A stretch of 64,000 bases of DNA from Rhinopithecus roxellana (GCF_007565055.1 NC_044560.1:121579391-121643390), one strand, 5' to 3'. Positions 11,794-25,474 are shown, counted from the first letter of the stretch. Notes: generated from the letters alone by a model not told the origin. Numbers and translations: made by a program.

Positions 11794-14700
11794 TCAGGGC
11801 GCAGGGTGCGCGGCCAGGTGGCGCTCCAGCAGTGCGCGGTGCGAGAAGACCTTGCCGCAGGCGGGGCAGGGCGCGCGCTCGGGCCGGTGAGTGCGCATGT
11901 GCACGTTGAGCGAGCTCTTCTGCGTGAAGCGCTTGGCGCAGACGGCGCACTGGAAGGCGCGCACGCCGGTGTGCGTGACCATGTGCTTGAGCAGGTAGTC
12001 GCGCAGCGAGAAGGATCGCCAGCACACGGCGCACTGGTGCGGCTTCTCCCCTGCGGACGACAGGGCGGGCCGCGAACTTAAGTCAGACTCTACAGCTCCC
12101 CGCCGCCACCCCACCCCACCCCCACCCTGGGCGCCTGGACCTGGAAGGAGCTCCCCTCCCCTCCCGAACCACTATCCCGGGATCCCATGCCTGTCGGGGG
12201 ACCCTCCCCTTACTATGGGATCTTCCCGCCCAGCAGGGACACCCCCTCCTCTCCAGAACCTCCGTTCACGTTGGGACTTTCCTGCCCAACAGGGACCCTC
12301 ATACACTGTGAAGTACCTCTCTCCCATCCCTTCCTGGCAGGGACCCCCTTTCTGTTATCCTGGGATGCCACTGTCTGACAGGGCTCCCCTAAATCCAGCA
12401 AGTACCCTGCCTGCAGGGAACCCAGCCTATCTGGAATATCTGCTGCCCATCTGGACTGCCTACTGGGCTCTCCCTCTACCCTCAGGGACCCTCCCCCTCA
12501 GCCCCTACCCACCCGGCACAGGGAGACACTCGGACCTGGCCCCCCTCGCCCATGCCCATATAGTCTCCTAAACTCAGTCTGACAAGGCCAGTGCCCTTTC
12601 ATAAGGAGGGACCTGGGCACATCTGCCACCTTCCTGCAGGAGGCCCCAGTTGCCTAGAACCCCTGCCCGCTGGCCACTATAATGTCCTTGGTGTGATAGA
12701 GCTCCTCATTCTAGGTTAGGGGAGGGGAGGCAGGCTGAGTGCACCCCTAGATTCATCAGGTATTAACAAAATGTGTATCTCAGCCAGGCATGGTGGCTCC
12801 CACCTGTAATCCTAACATTTTGGGAGGCCGAGGCAGGCAGATCGCTTGAGGCCAGGAGTTCAAGACCAGACTGACCAACATGGCAAAACCCCTTCTCTAC
12901 TAAAAATACAAAAAATAGCCGAGTGTGGCGGTGCACGCTTGTAATCCCAGCTACTCAGGAGGCTGAGGCACAAGAATCACTTGAACCCAGGAGGCAAAGG
13001 TTGCAGTAAACCAAGCTCGTACCACTGCACTACAGCCTGGGCAACAAAGGGAGACTTGGTCTCCAAAAAAAAAAAAGCCTCTCTCAGTGGCAGGGTACTG
13101 AAAGGCAGTGCCTGCCAGGGGGTACCCCAGACTAACTGCGCCCAGGCACCTGGCTCAGATCACACACTTCACACAGCCAGCACTACCTTGGGGCCTCTGG
13201 CAGCTCCCTGGAGACTAACCACCCAACTCCCTTATTCCCAGGCCCCTGGCTCCTCCCAGTTGTCCCCAAGGCAGCCAGAGGTGATTATAAACTGACATCT
13301 CAGTCACTCCCCAGCTGAGAATACCATGGCTTCCCCACCACTCACAGTCAAAACCCAAGTTCCAGCCCATGCAGAAACCTCCCTCACTACCACTGTGGCT
13401 TTCCAGCCAAAGTTTTGCTTTTACTGACAATGCCAGCAGGCTTCTGCTTTCCATTCCTTTGTCCTCCATTTCAGCCCCCAGGGAGCATCCTCACCACATT
13501 CCTCAGTACCATCCTCCCACTCTTTACCTCTCCTGCAGCGCTGCAGAGCCGCCTCCCTGACATGGCCAAGGTCCGAGGGAACCTCCGCACAGCTTTTCGG
13601 GGTCCTCTGCAGCTGTGGGGTCCCCACACTGTACCCATGTTTTCCTACTCCTGCCCCAGTCTCAGGAGTTCCTGGGGCCTTCATCGCACCACCTCTCTGA
13701 GGGCTTTTTACCCCTGGGCCCGTAAATCCACCCTCCCTTGCTGACTGCCCATAGCAGGACTGCTGGAAACCAGAGAGACACAGGAGGCTCCCTGGAGCAG
13801 CTTCCCAACCTGCCCAGGACCCCCTGCCAAGACTCCATGCCCATCATGTGCATCCTAGGCTGCTAAAGTTTCCACCACCACCCTTCCAAAGGCCAGGACA
13901 GGCTCCTGCTTCCCAACCCAGCCTCAGGATCCCCCTCCACAGAAGCCAGTGCCTGCTGCTCCACAGTGGGACTTTCCCCTCCCCCACATACCGTGCACTT
14001 GGGGGAAGGCTCAATTTCCAGGCCCCCTGCTACCCAAAAGTAACAGAACAGTTCCAGTGCCCTGTAACTAGTGCTGAATTCCCCCTTAGGTTTAACTCTC
14101 CAATGAGAGATTCTCCCTCTCCTCTCCCGCCCTGGCTCACCCGAGTGGATGAACATGTGCTTGGTGTAGTTTTTCCGGGAGCTGAACGTCTTGCGACAGT
14201 GGCTGCACTCATAGGTAGGTGGCTCAGCACCTGGGGTGCGAGCAGGGGTGCCTGAGGGGGCCGTGGTGGGAGCAGCAGAGGGAGCCGGGGCCTCCCCCAG
14301 CTGAGTGCTGGGGGCTGCCTCGGGCTGGAGTGTGGGGTAGAAGGCGGGTGGGGGCGCAGGGGCTGGCCCTGATGGTGCTGAAGGGGGTGGTGCAGGTGGC
14401 CCGGGGGCACCCAAGTGAAAGGGGAAGAGTGCGACGGGTGGCCCTGGGGTCTTCACACCAGGCGGGCGGGGTCCAGCCAGTATGCAGTCGGGCTGGACAG
14501 GGGTCTCAGTGGGACAGCCTTCGGGGACAGCGCCATCCTCGTCGTGCCAAGTGGATACATAGCTGTCTGGAAATACGTCCTCAGCTGCCCCAGCTCCCCG
14601 AAGAAAATCCCTCCCGGCACCACTGTAGTCAGCGAGGCCAGTGGGTGCAGGGGGCTCCTCGCAGGCGCTGTCAGCAGCAGCAGTGAGGAAGCCGGCAGCA

Positions 14701-15419
14701 CAGTCTGGGAAGGAAGGAGGTGCCTGTCCCTCGCCCGGGCCGCCACCTTCGCCGTCCTCGCCATCGGTCTCATCGTCAGTTTCCTCGTCATCCTCATCAC
14801 CGCGGTCGTCAGGGGCCGCGGACAGTGAGGGGTCAGCATCAGGCCCCTCGGCCTTGGCAGGTGTTGGGGGCGCAGGCAGCTGCAAACGCGCGGGCTGGCG
14901 CTGCTTACGGCTGTGCGCAGCACCAGGGTGCCCCGGGGGGCGCGCAGCCAGCAGGTGGCGCAGGCGGTGACGCAGCTGCGCAGGTGCGAGTGGCGGGGGC
15001 ACAGGGGTGGGCAGGGGCGTGGGCGCAGAGGTGCCCGGGGCTCGGGCGCGGGCAATAATCTGCGTGCATTCGTCGATAACTGTCTGTATGCGAAGCACCG
15101 ACGCGGCCGTGAGCACCTGCAGGGCTTCGCCCTGTGCCACAACAAGCGAACCGCTGTACAGGAACTCGACCAGCTGTCGCACCGTCTGTGCGGGCACCAC
15201 CGGAGGCACACGGATCTCAGAGTGGCCGAGCAGCAGCTTGTCTTGGAAGAAGGGCGAGCCGGCCGCCAGCACGCAGCGGTGGGCACGCAGCGAAGCTTCA
15301 CGAATGCGCACAGTCACGTCGCAGAAGTGTCCCCCCAGCCTCTGCCCATTGAGGGTCTCAAGCAGAGAACGTGAGAAGTTCTGCAGGTGTATGTGGTGCA
15401 CAGCCTCTGCAGCCGCCAT
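11794..15419 (-). CDS. ZBTB45: Zinc finger and BTB domain-containing protein 45, complete coding sequence in two exons
   Basis: Nuclear BTB/C2H2 transcription factor, probably a repressor. Coding exons 15419-14141 and 12050-11794 join after the first base of a glycine codon (CACTCGG|GTGAGC ... CGCAG|GGGAG) to 511 codons plus stop, the human length. The N-terminal BTB/POZ dimerisation domain covers about residues 20-120. A long Pro/Ala-rich middle holds an acidic run near residues 225-250. Four C2H2 fingers end the protein; finger 1 uses C405, C408, H421 and H425, and fingers 2-4 are encoded by the last exon. The ATG at 15419 follows directly on the acceptor 'ttctatgcag', so the 5' UTR is in upstream exons. 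An ATG six bases upstream falls in that acceptor and is not used in this splice form. Confidence 0.97.
12051..14140. other. ZBTB45 intron between the two coding exons, with one Alu
   Basis: Intron of about 2.1 kb separating finger 1 from fingers 2-4. It holds one sense Alu at 12783-13075. The rest is unique, C-rich sequence in which I see no conserved coding. Confidence 0.85.
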
Positions 15420-17000
15420 CTGCATAGAACAAGAGGAGGGCCGGAAGAGGTCAACTGAGGACCCCCCTCTGTCCCAACCTCCCTGTCCCCTCACCCCTTG
15501 CTGCAGGACAGGGCTCAAGAGTGCACCACACTCCAAGGCGCGCTAACCCATCCCTCCCCAGCTGCCCTTCACAGTCCCCAGTCCCAACACAGGACACTCC
15601 AGCACTCCCTCCTCCTCCCATCTCAGTCCCGGCCAGGCCCTCTACAGCCCCCCACTACCTCCGCAAACCTTAGCACACCCCTAGGAGAGGGGTGTGAAAG
15701 GTCTGCCCCTCTCCGGGTCTCGCTTACAGCCCCCGAAAATGTTCAGGGCTTGGCTTACTCTATGTTGACTCACCCACCCACCCCACCCCATCCCAACTCC
15801 AATAACCCTAAGCCTCCCCATGTGCCCCTCCAAGAGGGCAGCCCTGTGTGTAGAAGAGGCCAAGGACCCCCATCCCAACTGGCTAACCTGCCTCACCCAG
15901 AGCAGACCTTGCTCACTACCCAGCTAGTTTCCCCTCCACCCCTGCTGGCAGCTCCTTTTGGTTTCCTTTAGCCACATCCCCCAGGTATGAGACCCTATGC
16001 AGAGGCAGGATTGCTGCCTCAGAACCAGGTCACCTTAACTAGTATATACAGAAGCTTTCGCAGGAGTGGGATGGCATGACCTGTTTCCTGGGCAGCATGG
16101 CTCTGGGTGTGCCTGGTCACTAAGGGCTGAGGGTAAAAGGTTGGGCATTACCTTGGGAGATGCCCCAGGGAAACCAGTACATGGTCCCTGGCAGCCCCTA
16201 GCATAGCAAGCAGGGAGGTGGCTCCTGCAGTCCCAGCTTCTTGCCATCTCGATGGGGCCTGTGGGGCCTAGGGTGTGGGTGTGGCACAGAGAGTGGAAGT
16301 GTGGAATGAGCAGGGGTGTGTGACTGGATAGGTGCCCACTGAGCAAGCCGGACAAGGCCCAACATCAGGTACCAGAAAGGGGAGGGAGTAGTCCCCAGAG
16401 GACTCTGGAATGTGAGGAGTTCTGCTACTCCGTCCATCAAGCAGGTAAACCGTGATCCTTCGGCCTGTTTCCCCTTCTATCAAACAAGGGATGAGATACT
16501 CGGCTCATCCCGCACCCAGACTGCACACACCTCCAGTCTAAGGGAGGAGGGCAGGAGCGCTGGACTCTGACATCCGTATAGCCTCCACCAGCCTGTCTCT
16601 CCCTTGGAGTCACAAAGCCCCAGAGTGGGCTCGGCTTGATGCTGCCCCTACACCCTCGGGCTCTACTGGGATCTCAAGATTCAACCCCTCCAACTCCTTA
16701 TGCCCAGTCCGCCGTCCCTTTGCTCAGCCAGACGCCTCGCTTTCTTGCATGCCCAACATTTGACCCTCTGGTCACTACGAGCACCTCCACTGCCCCGTTC
16801 CCGCTGTCCTGGACGGATGAAGAAACCTGGCTGGTCTCTCCACGCCCCTCGCCTCCCCTTCTGTTCCCCACATGGCAGCCAGAGGGAGCCTTTCCAGACT
16901 ACAGATCCGGATACACCACCCCGCCCCTCGGCCCCACTCTGAGCCTTCTGTGCAATGCCTCAAAAAAGCCAGGCCTGTGCCCGTGCAAAGGCTAACTCAG
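15420..17000. other. ZBTB45 5' intron
   Basis: Sequence between the coding-exon acceptor and the CpG-island promoter. No Alu and no recognisable coding; unusually repeat-free compared with DNA beyond 18 kb. Confidence 0.6.
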
Positions 17001-17960
17001 CAAGCAGCACCCGCCCCATCTGTATTCACCTAGCACCTGAAAGGCTTCCAATCTGTGTCCGGCCGATGGGGACGCATCAACCCGAGAGACTTGAACCCTC
17101 CTTTCCCGCCCTGCCCCGCCCCGCGGCGGGCTCCATTCCTCAGTCCCGACGCCGCAAAGCCGGCCTGGACACCTCAGAACAAAGGCCAGCCTTCGAGACC
17201 CGGCGCCCAGGCCAGCTTCCTGGGTCCGGCGCCGCACACTCCCGCCACGCCTTCGCCGCGCCGTGTGCTTTACCCTGAGCGCGTTCTCCCAATCTCTGCG
17301 CCATTGCCCGCGCCCCACCCTAATCCCAAAGCACCCCTCTGACCCGCCGCGGCCACCCCGCACCCTGGCCCGCGCCGTACCCCGGTCCTGCAGCGCCCCC
17401 TCGCGTTCGCAGCGTGCGCTTCTAGCGGAGCGCAGGTGCCCCTCCCCTGGCACGCCCCAGCCTCCTGGCCCGCCCTGCGGCAGGGGGATGCCCATCCGAC
17501 CCCACCTCCGACTCCTCTTCAGGCACCAGGCTCTACTGTGGCCGCCTCCTTCTCACGGACTAGAAGGCCGCACTTCCGGGCTCCTACGCCAGCGGAACCA
17601 AAGCCCGTGGTCGCGGCGGCGCAGGGGAAACCCTCTCCGCGGCACATTTCCGGTATTTTTATGGCAATCGGCTCTCGTCAGTCAGCATGCGGCTCTCAGT
17701 CGGAACCAAAGTCGAAGAGGCTAGGGCTGCTGCGTTGCGAGGAATTTCTGGACCAGAGCACTCTTCCGGCGTCGCCCAGGAGATCAGGGGCGTGGCGGAG
17801 CCTGCGCGATCAATCCGCAGGCGCCCTGCGATGGAGAATGGGAAGGCAGTTCCCGGCCCAAGTCACCAACCTGTTCTGGCCAGTTTGAACCCCACTGCGA
17901 ACTGGGGAAGTGGCCTTATTCCTGTGACACGGGTGAGAGCTGAAGTAGGTCTCGGTCCCT
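17000..17960 (-). promoter_or_regulatory. CpG-island promoter of ZBTB45 with candidate 5' UTR exon
   Basis: Dense CpG from about 17040 to 17880. ETS-type GGAA cores lie in 'cacttccggg' (17571), 'catttccgg' (17644) and 'cttccggcg' (17763). On the minus strand 'gcgctcagg|gtaaagcac' near 17272 could be the donor of a noncoding first exon feeding the acceptor at 15420. Transcription start positions are not determinable from sequence alone. Confidence 0.6.
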
Positions 17961-18164
17961 AGCCGCCAGGAGGCGCAGGCGAGCTACCCCTACTCCAGGC
18001 CCGCCCGCTGTGGCTGGGATTGGGGAGCGGACCCCATCTCGGCCTCGGCACCTTCTACTACAACGCAGGCAGGAACAGACAACTGCCTCACCCTGCTCTG
18101 GGCCTCTCCTGAGCTAGACTCTGTGAGATTCTGGGACATTGCAAGTCGATCTGTTATGGGGGAC

Positions 18165-18222
18165 AGAATTCTGAAAATGGCCCCCTCCAAGATTCCGTGC
18201 CCAAATCTCCAGAACCTGTAAA
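18165..18222. mobile_element. Old interspersed-repeat remnant cut by an Alu
   Basis: The stretch 'attctgaaaatggccccctc' to 'ccagaacctgtaaatac' is the conserved part of an old mammalian repeat also seen near 31490-31660. Family not assigned. It is interrupted by the antisense Alu at 18224. Confidence 0.4.
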
Positions 18223-18223
18223 T

Positions 18224-20565
18224 ACTTTTTTTTTTTGAGACGAAGTCTCGCTCTTGTGCCCCAGGCTGGGGGGGACATGGTGCGCAATGGTGCGATTACA
18301 GGCATCTACCACCATGCCTGGCTAATTTTTATATTTTTAGTAGAGACGGGGTTTCACCATGTTCGCCAGGCTGGTCTCGAACTCCTTCACCTCAGGTGAT
18401 CCGCCCGCCTCGGCCTCCTAAAGTGCTGGGATTACAGGCATGAGCCACTGCGCCCAGCCTGTCTCTACTAAAAATACAAAAAATTAGCTGGGCGTGGTGG
18501 CGGGCGCCCATAATCCCAGCTACTTGGGAGGCTGAGGCAGGAGAATCACTTGAACCCCGGAGGTGGAGGTTGTAGTGAGCTGAGATCGCACCATTGCACC
18601 TCAGCCTGGGCAACAAGAGTGAAAATCCGTCTCAAAACAAAACAAACAAAAAACACAAGTCTAATAATCTGCCATCATCATTGTCTGTTCAGACTCAAAC
18701 CATGGCCTGCTGGACCCACTGGGTCTGCTTTCACTGGGCTGTTTTGGGAAGAGCATAAGCGTAGGTGGGAAGGCATGCATGAGGCCTCTGGGGAGGGAGG
18801 ATGGCCCTCCCTTGGGCAAGACAAATGCATGAACCTTGGGCTGAGTGGCAAGATTGCAGTGCGTAGAGGCAGGGAAGCCATGTCCCATTAGCCCCATTAG
18901 TATGTTTAAGGGGCTGTAGGAAAGACAGTGTACCTACTGGGGTGGCAAACGCAGGAGTCCTAGCAGGAAACAGTAGCTGCCCTGACAGCAGTGAAGGGCA
19001 GAAAGGGACAGATTCAGGATAGGAAGGAGAGGACACGGGTGGCTTTAGAGAAAGTCTCAACCCCAAGGGATGGGGCCTGGAGGATTAGGGCAAGATGGGG
19101 GTGGAAGACCCTGCCCAAGAGGCTAGGATGAACATAGGAAGGAGAAACCCAGACCCTGACCTCTCTCAGGCAGCCAAGGGAGGTGAGAGCTGCAGCCTCA
19201 AGGGTTATTTTCCTTTTCTCTCTAAAAATCTTATGACAAGCCTGGGTGTGGTGGCTCATGTCTGTAATCTCATAATTTCAGCACTTTGGGAGGCTTAGGC
19301 ATTCGGATCACCTGAGGTCAGGAGTTCGAGACCACCCTGGCCAACATGGTAAAACCCTATCTCTACTAAAAATACAAAAATTGACTGAGCGTGGTGGCTC
19401 ATGCCTGTAATCCTAGCACTTTGGGAGGCTGAGACAGGTGGATCACCTGAGGTCAGGAGTTCAAGACCAGCCTGGCCAATACCTGGGCGTGGTGGCGGGC
19501 ACCTGTAATCCTAGCTACTCTGGAGGCTGAGGCAGGAGAATAGCTTGAACCCGGGAGGCGGAGGTTGCAGTGAGCCGAAATTGTGCCATTGCACTCCACC
19601 CTGGGTGACAAGAGCAAGACTACATCTTTAAAAAAAAATACGTATATATATAAACACATACATATATACATGTATATACATATATATACATATACATATA
19701 TGTGTGTATATATATACACACACACATATATATACAAAAATTTGCTGGGTGTAGTGGCGGGCACCTGTAGTCCCAGCTACTTGGGAGACTGAAGCAGGAG
19801 AATCCCTTGAACCCAGGAGGTGGAGGTTGCAGTAAGCCAAGATCACGCCACTGCATTCCAGCCTGGGAGACTCCCTCTCCAAAAAAAAAAAAAAAAAAAA
19901 AAGGGCCTGGTGCAGTGGCTCATGCATGTAATCTCAGCACTTTGGGAGGCTGAAGTGGGCAGATCACCTGAGGTCAGGAGTTCCAACCTAGCCAACGTGG
20001 CAAAACCCTGCCTCTACTAAAAGTACAAAAACTAGCCAGGCATGGTGGCAGGCGCCTGTAATCCCAGCTACTCAGGAGGCTGAGGCAGGAAAATAGCTTG
20101 AACCCGGAAGGCAGATATTGCAGTGAGTCGAGATCACGCCACTGCACTTTGACCTGGGCGACAAGAGTGAGACTTCCTCTCAAAAAGATAATAGGCCTGG
20201 CGCGGTGGCTCACGCCTGTAATCCCAGCACTTTGGGAGGCCGAGACGGGAGGATCACGAGGTCAGGAGATCGAGACCATCCTGGCTGACATGGTGAAACC
20301 CCGTCTCTACTAAAAAATACAAAAACTTAGCCGGGCGTGGTGGCGGGCGCCTGTAGTCCCAGCTACACGGGAGGCTGAGGCAGGAGAATGGCGTGAACCC
20401 GGGAGGCGGAACTTGCAGTGAGTGGAGGTCACGCCACTGCACTCCAGCCTGGGTGACAAAGAGAGACTCTGTCTCAAAAAAATAAAATAAAATAATAATA
20501 ATAATAAGAAGAATGTGTATATATGTATACGTGTGCATATATGTATACGTGTGTGTGTATAGGAA
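18224..20565. mobile_element. Alu group 18.2-20.5 kb with TA-rich microsatellites
   Basis: Copies: 18224-18460 (-) fused head-on to 18461-18655 (+, partial), 19231-19378 (+, partial), 19383-19630 (+), 19736-19900 (+, 5' truncated), 19904-20190 (+) and 20193-20480 (+, AluY-like). An AT/AC microsatellite occupies 19638-19735 between Alu pieces; 20481-20565 is a (TAA)n then TATA/TGTG tail tract. The unique sequence at 18656-19230 shows no gene. Confidence 0.85.
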
Positions 20566-21612
20566 CCCAAAGACGTTATCACTGGTTGTGGGGGCATTTC
20601 AAGGAATAAATGTGTACCTGAGAACACAGGTTTGACAAACTAGGAAGGAGGGCAATGTGGCCTGCAAATATTAAAAACTCCAGGCTAAGCCCAAGGCCTG
20701 AGATGGGAAATGGCGGCCATTGAGGGAAGACTCCATGAGAGCACAATGACCACAGATGTGAAAGGAGCAGAAGAAACTGATCTCCAGGGTGACTGGGCCT
20801 CCTTAGCTGGCTAAGGCAGGGCCCCTCTGACAGCATCGGTCAGAAAACAGACAGCTCCCACCAAGGAATCTCCCAGGACCTCTCGGCTGTGCCTGATTCC
20901 ATCTCAGTCAGGGTCCCAACCTCCCTCCATCCTCCATCACTTCCCGGGCAGCCTTTCATCCAGACTTCCCCTCTGTGGCAGTCACACTCAAGTCCTTGTG
21001 TCCAAAAACCTGGCCCCATCCTAGTGGGTTTGGGTTGTGCCAGGTGTGGAATATAGGTCCCATGATCCATGCGCAGTGATTGTGGGGGCATTTCAAGTAC
21101 TAAATGAGTATACCCAGGAGCAGGCACTAAGCATATACCTGCAGAAATGCTTCCTGGTATAAGGCAGATAGGAGTGGAGGCTGAGGGGTGGTCCCTGGCA
21201 AGACAAATAGCAGCAGTGAAGACTTGAGCCCTTCTGATGGGACAGAGAAGACATGGGAGTCGTGTGAGGTGGTGGGAAGGGGCAACGGCAGGGTCCCCTG
21301 TATACTTCAGAAAGTCCCCTGAGGAAACTTAGAGAGGGGCTGGAGGGAGGCCCAGCCCCAAGCCCTGGTGGAACTAAGGAGGTGGTAGAAGCAATGGTTG
21401 GAATTTATCAGAAAAGTAACAGCATCCAGACAGGTATTGAGGGCTGTCAACAAAGGTGGGTGGGGGCAAGGAATATTTACAAGAGAGAAAAGATTTAATG
21501 TGCTTTCATATGTAAAATAAAAAGAAGAAGGTACTACCAGCCCTGTGGACAGAGGCCTGAGACCTCAGGAAGAAGGAGACCTAAGCTGAGACAATACTCA
21601 AAACAACACAAC
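20566..21612. other. Unique intergenic or ZBTB45 distal intronic sequence
   Basis: No Alu for about 1 kb and no convincing coding. A segment of about 50 bases near 20578-20630 recurs, diverged, at about 21073-21124 (shared core 'ttgtgggggcatttcaag'). Confidence 0.5.
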
Positions 21613-22275
21613 CGGCCGGGCGCGGTGGCTCAAGCCTGTAATCCCAGCACTTTGGGAGGCCGAGACGGGCGGATCATGAGGTCAGGAGATCGAGACCATC
21701 CTGGCTAACACGGTGAAACCCTGTCTCTACTAAAAAATACAAAAAACTAGCCGGGCGTGGTGGCGGGCGCCTGTAGTCCCAGCTACTCGGGAGGCTGAGG
21801 CAGGAGAATGGCATGAACCTGGGCGTTGGAGCTTGCAGTGAGCTGAGATCCGGCCACTGCACTCCAGCCTGGGCGACAGAGCAAGACTCCGTCTCAAAGA
21901 AAAAAAAAAAAAAACACACAATCAGGAGCACTTTGTCAGGGACCCAGAACCTTGACCTGTTCTGTGCCCTTGGATTAATTTTGAAGAGTTTAAAAAACCC
22001 AAAGGCTGGGCTCACGCCTGTAATCCCAGCATTTGGGAGGCTGAGGCTGGTGGATCACCTGAGGTCAAGAATTCCAGGCCAGCCTGAACAACATGGTGAA
22101 ACCCCGTCTCTACTAAAAATACAAAAATTAGCTGGGCGTGGTGGCACATGCCTAGAATCCCAGCTACTCGGAAGGCTGAGGCAGGTGAATTGCTTGAACC
22201 TGGGAGGCGGAGGTTGCAGTGAGCCGAGATCATGCCACTGCACTCCAACATGGGTGACAAAGCAAGACTCCCTCT

Positions 22276-22321
<46 letters not shown>

Positions 22322-24185
22322 TTGCTGAGGCTCACGCCTGCAATCCCATCCCAGCACTTAGGGAGGCCGATGCGGGCAGATGGATCCCGAGGTCAGGAGT
22401 TTGAGACCAACCTGGTCAATAGGGTGAAACCCAGTCTCTACTAAAAATACAAAAATTAGGCTGGGTGCCGTGGCTCATGCCTGTAATCCCAGCACTTTGG
22501 GAGGCCGAGGCAGGTGAATCATGAGGTCAGGAGTTTGAGACCAGCCAGTCGAGACCAGCCTGGCCAACATGGTGAAACCCCATCTCTACCAAAAATACAA
22601 AAATTAGCCAGACGTGTACACGCGCCTGTAATCCCAGCTACTAGGGAGGCTGAGGCAGGAGAATTGCTTGAACCCGGGAGGCAGAGGTTGCAGTGAGCTG
22701 AGATCACGCCATTGCACTCCAGCCTGGACAACAGAGTGAGACTCTGTCTCAGAAAATAATGAAAAAATACATTAATTAATTAAAGAAATATAAAATTTAA
22801 CCGGGCGTGGTGACACGCATCTGTAGTCCCAGCTACTGGGGAGGCTGAGGCAGAACAATTGCTCAAACCCTGGAGGCGGAGGTTGCAGTGAGCCAAGATT
22901 GTGCCACTGCACTCTAGCCTGGGTGAGAGTGAAACTTTGTCTCAAAAATAAATAAATAAATAATAAAATAAATTAAAAAGCCCAAGAAACAGGCTGGGCA
23001 CAGTGGCTTCCATCTTAAATCCCAGCACTTTGAGAGGCTGAGGCAGGTGCATCACCTAAGGTCAGGAGTTTGAGACCAGAGTGGCCATGGTGAAAACCCA
23101 TCTCTACTAAAAATACAAAAATTAGCTGAGTGTGGTGGCAGGGGCCTGTAATCCCAGCTACTAGTGAGGCTGAGACAGGAGAATTGTTTGAACCCAGGAG
23201 GCAGAGGTGGCAGTGAGCCAAGATCTCGCCATTGCACTCCAGCCTGAGCGACAAGAGCAAAACTCCACCTCAAAACAAACAAACGAACAAATTTAAAAAA
23301 AAAACAAGAAACACAGGACAATATAGTATAGACTGGAGCATTGATTGTATACAATTCACATTCTCAAACTACCCATGTTCTTGTTTTGTTCTGGTTTTAG
23401 TACACACACACACAAAGTTGTTATTATTATTATTATTTGAGATGGAGTCTCGCTCTGGCGCCCAGGCTGGAGTGCAGTGGCACCATTTCGGCTCACTGCA
23501 AGCTCTGCCTCCTGGGTTCACACCATTCTCCTGCCTCAGCCTCCCGAGTAGCTGGGACTACAGGTGCCAGACACCACACCCAGCTAATTTTTTGTATTTT
23601 TAGTAGAGACGGGGTTTTACCATGTTAGACAGGATGGTCTCGATCTCCTGACCTCGTGATCTGCCCACCTCGACCTACCAAAGTGCTGGGATTACTAGTG
23701 TGAGCCACTGCGCCTGGTATTACTATTATTATTATTATTGAGACAGAGTTTGGCTCTTGTCGTCCGGGCTGGAGTGTAGTGGCACAATCACGACTCGCTG
23801 CAACTTCCACCTCTTGGGTTCAAGTGATTCTCCTGCTTCAGCCTCCTGAGTAGCTAGGATTACAGGTGCTTGCCACCACATCTGGTTAGTTTTTGAATTT
23901 TTGGTGGAGATGAGGTTTCACCATGTTGGCCACGCTAATCCCAAACTCCTGACCACAGGTGATCCACCTGCCTCAGCCTCCCAAAACGCAGGGATTACAG
24001 GTGTGAGCCACCATGCCTGGCTATTATTATTTTTTTGAGACGGGGTTTCACTCTGTCATCCAGCCTCAAGTGCAGCGGCCTGATCACGGCTCACTGCAGC
24101 CTCATCCTTCCAGGCTCAAGGGATCCTTCCACCTCAGTCTCCTGAGAAGTTGGGACTACAGGTGTGGGCCACCACACCTGGCCAC
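21613..24185. mobile_element. Alu group 21.6-24.2 kb
   Basis: Copies: 21613-21912 (+, monkey-type AluY), 22003-22320 (+, ending in a run of about 42 A), 22321-22450 (+, partial), 22458-22760 (+), 22800-22960 (+, 5' truncated), 22989-23300 (+), 23432-23720 (-), 23736-24022 (-) and 24030-24182 (-, partial). (TTA)n tracts separate the antisense copies. Confidence 0.88.
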
Positions 24186-24189
24186 AAAA

Positions 24190-25013
24190 TGTGTTTTGAG
24201 TAAAGCTCTAAAGTGAAGGGGAAAGCCCCTATTGTGGGACACCTAGATGGTTCCATCCCGAAAAGCCACAGCGAGGCTCAGCTCCATCACCAGAAGTAAC
24301 ACATCCACTGAAGCCAGGGTAAAGCCATTGTCCACTTACTCAATTTTCCTGTATTGCACCCACTGCTCCTTGATGCCCTGGAGCGAGGAATTCCACCACC
24401 CACGGTAGGTGTAAGCCTGGCAGCTCCAGTTTTACAGCCCCAGGGGACAGCCTTTCTCACCTCCAGACACAAACTCTGCCATATAATTTCCCATACGCAC
24501 AATTCAGTCATTTTTAGTCCGTTTATTGTGTTGTGTAACCTTCACCACTCTCCTGTTCAAGAACATTTACATCACCTCCATGAGATTACTCATCCCATTT
24601 CCTGAGTGTCCCCACCCCTGTCCCCACTAATCTGTCCATGGATTTGTCTGCTCTGGACATTTCCTATCAGTGGAATCACACAACATGAAGTCTTGGTCCC
24701 TGCCGTCTCCAGCCCTCTCACTGTGTCTCAGGCTCCTGTGCCACCCGGGTGTGGTGAATTTTCTCTGGTCAGATTGTTCAGTGTTTTCCACTCAGGAGTG
24801 GCTAGTCTGAGAAGTGCTTCCCAACTAAGGTGGGCAACTGAGGCAGAACAACCACCCAGCCCTGTTCTCCCAGCCGTCTTCCTGCTGGACCCATGGTGGC
24901 CAAGGCCGTAGTCCAGGAGGGATCAGCCCAGACTTGCCACACCCTGACTTTGTCCCCTCCCTCTTTACAAGGGCTGCTCTCCACCCTGCCTGCTTTGTGT
25001 TTAAGACATTGGG
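24190..25013. other. Intergenic sequence with an old LINE-1-like 3' end
   Basis: About 24500-24700 reads like the 3' part of an old L1 in antisense ('gtgtaaccttcaccactctc', 'ctctggacatttcctatcag'). The remainder is unique with no recognised gene. Confidence 0.45.
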
Positions 25014-25443
25014 CCGGGCATGGTGGCTCACGCCTGTAATCCCAGCATTTTGGGAGGCTGAGGCGGGTGAATCACCTGAGGTCAGGAGTTTGAGACCAGG
25101 CTGGTCAACATGGCGAAATCCCGTCTCTACTAAAACACAAAAATGGGCCGGGCGCGGTGGCTCAAGCCTGTAATCCCAGCACTTTGGGAGGCCGAGACGG
25201 GCGGATCGCGAGGTCAGGAGATCGAGACCATCCTGGTTAACATGGTGAAACCCCGTCTCTACTAAAAAATACAATAAAAAAACTAGCCGGGCGAGGTGGC
25301 GGGCGCCTGTACTCCCAGCTACTCCGGAGGCTGAGGCAGGAGAATGGCGTGAACCCGGGAGGCGGAGCTTGCAGTGAGCTGAGATCCGGCCACAGCACTC
25401 CAGCCTGGGCGACAGAACGAGACTCCGCCTCAAAAAAAAAAAT

Positions 25444-25474
<31 letters not shown>

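Noticed and set aside
15420..15536. Upstream extension of ZBTB45, including an ATG six bases before the chosen start
   Set aside because: A clear polypyrimidine tract and AG end exactly at the chosen ATG, so the upstream bases are intron. The 511-codon result matches the human length.
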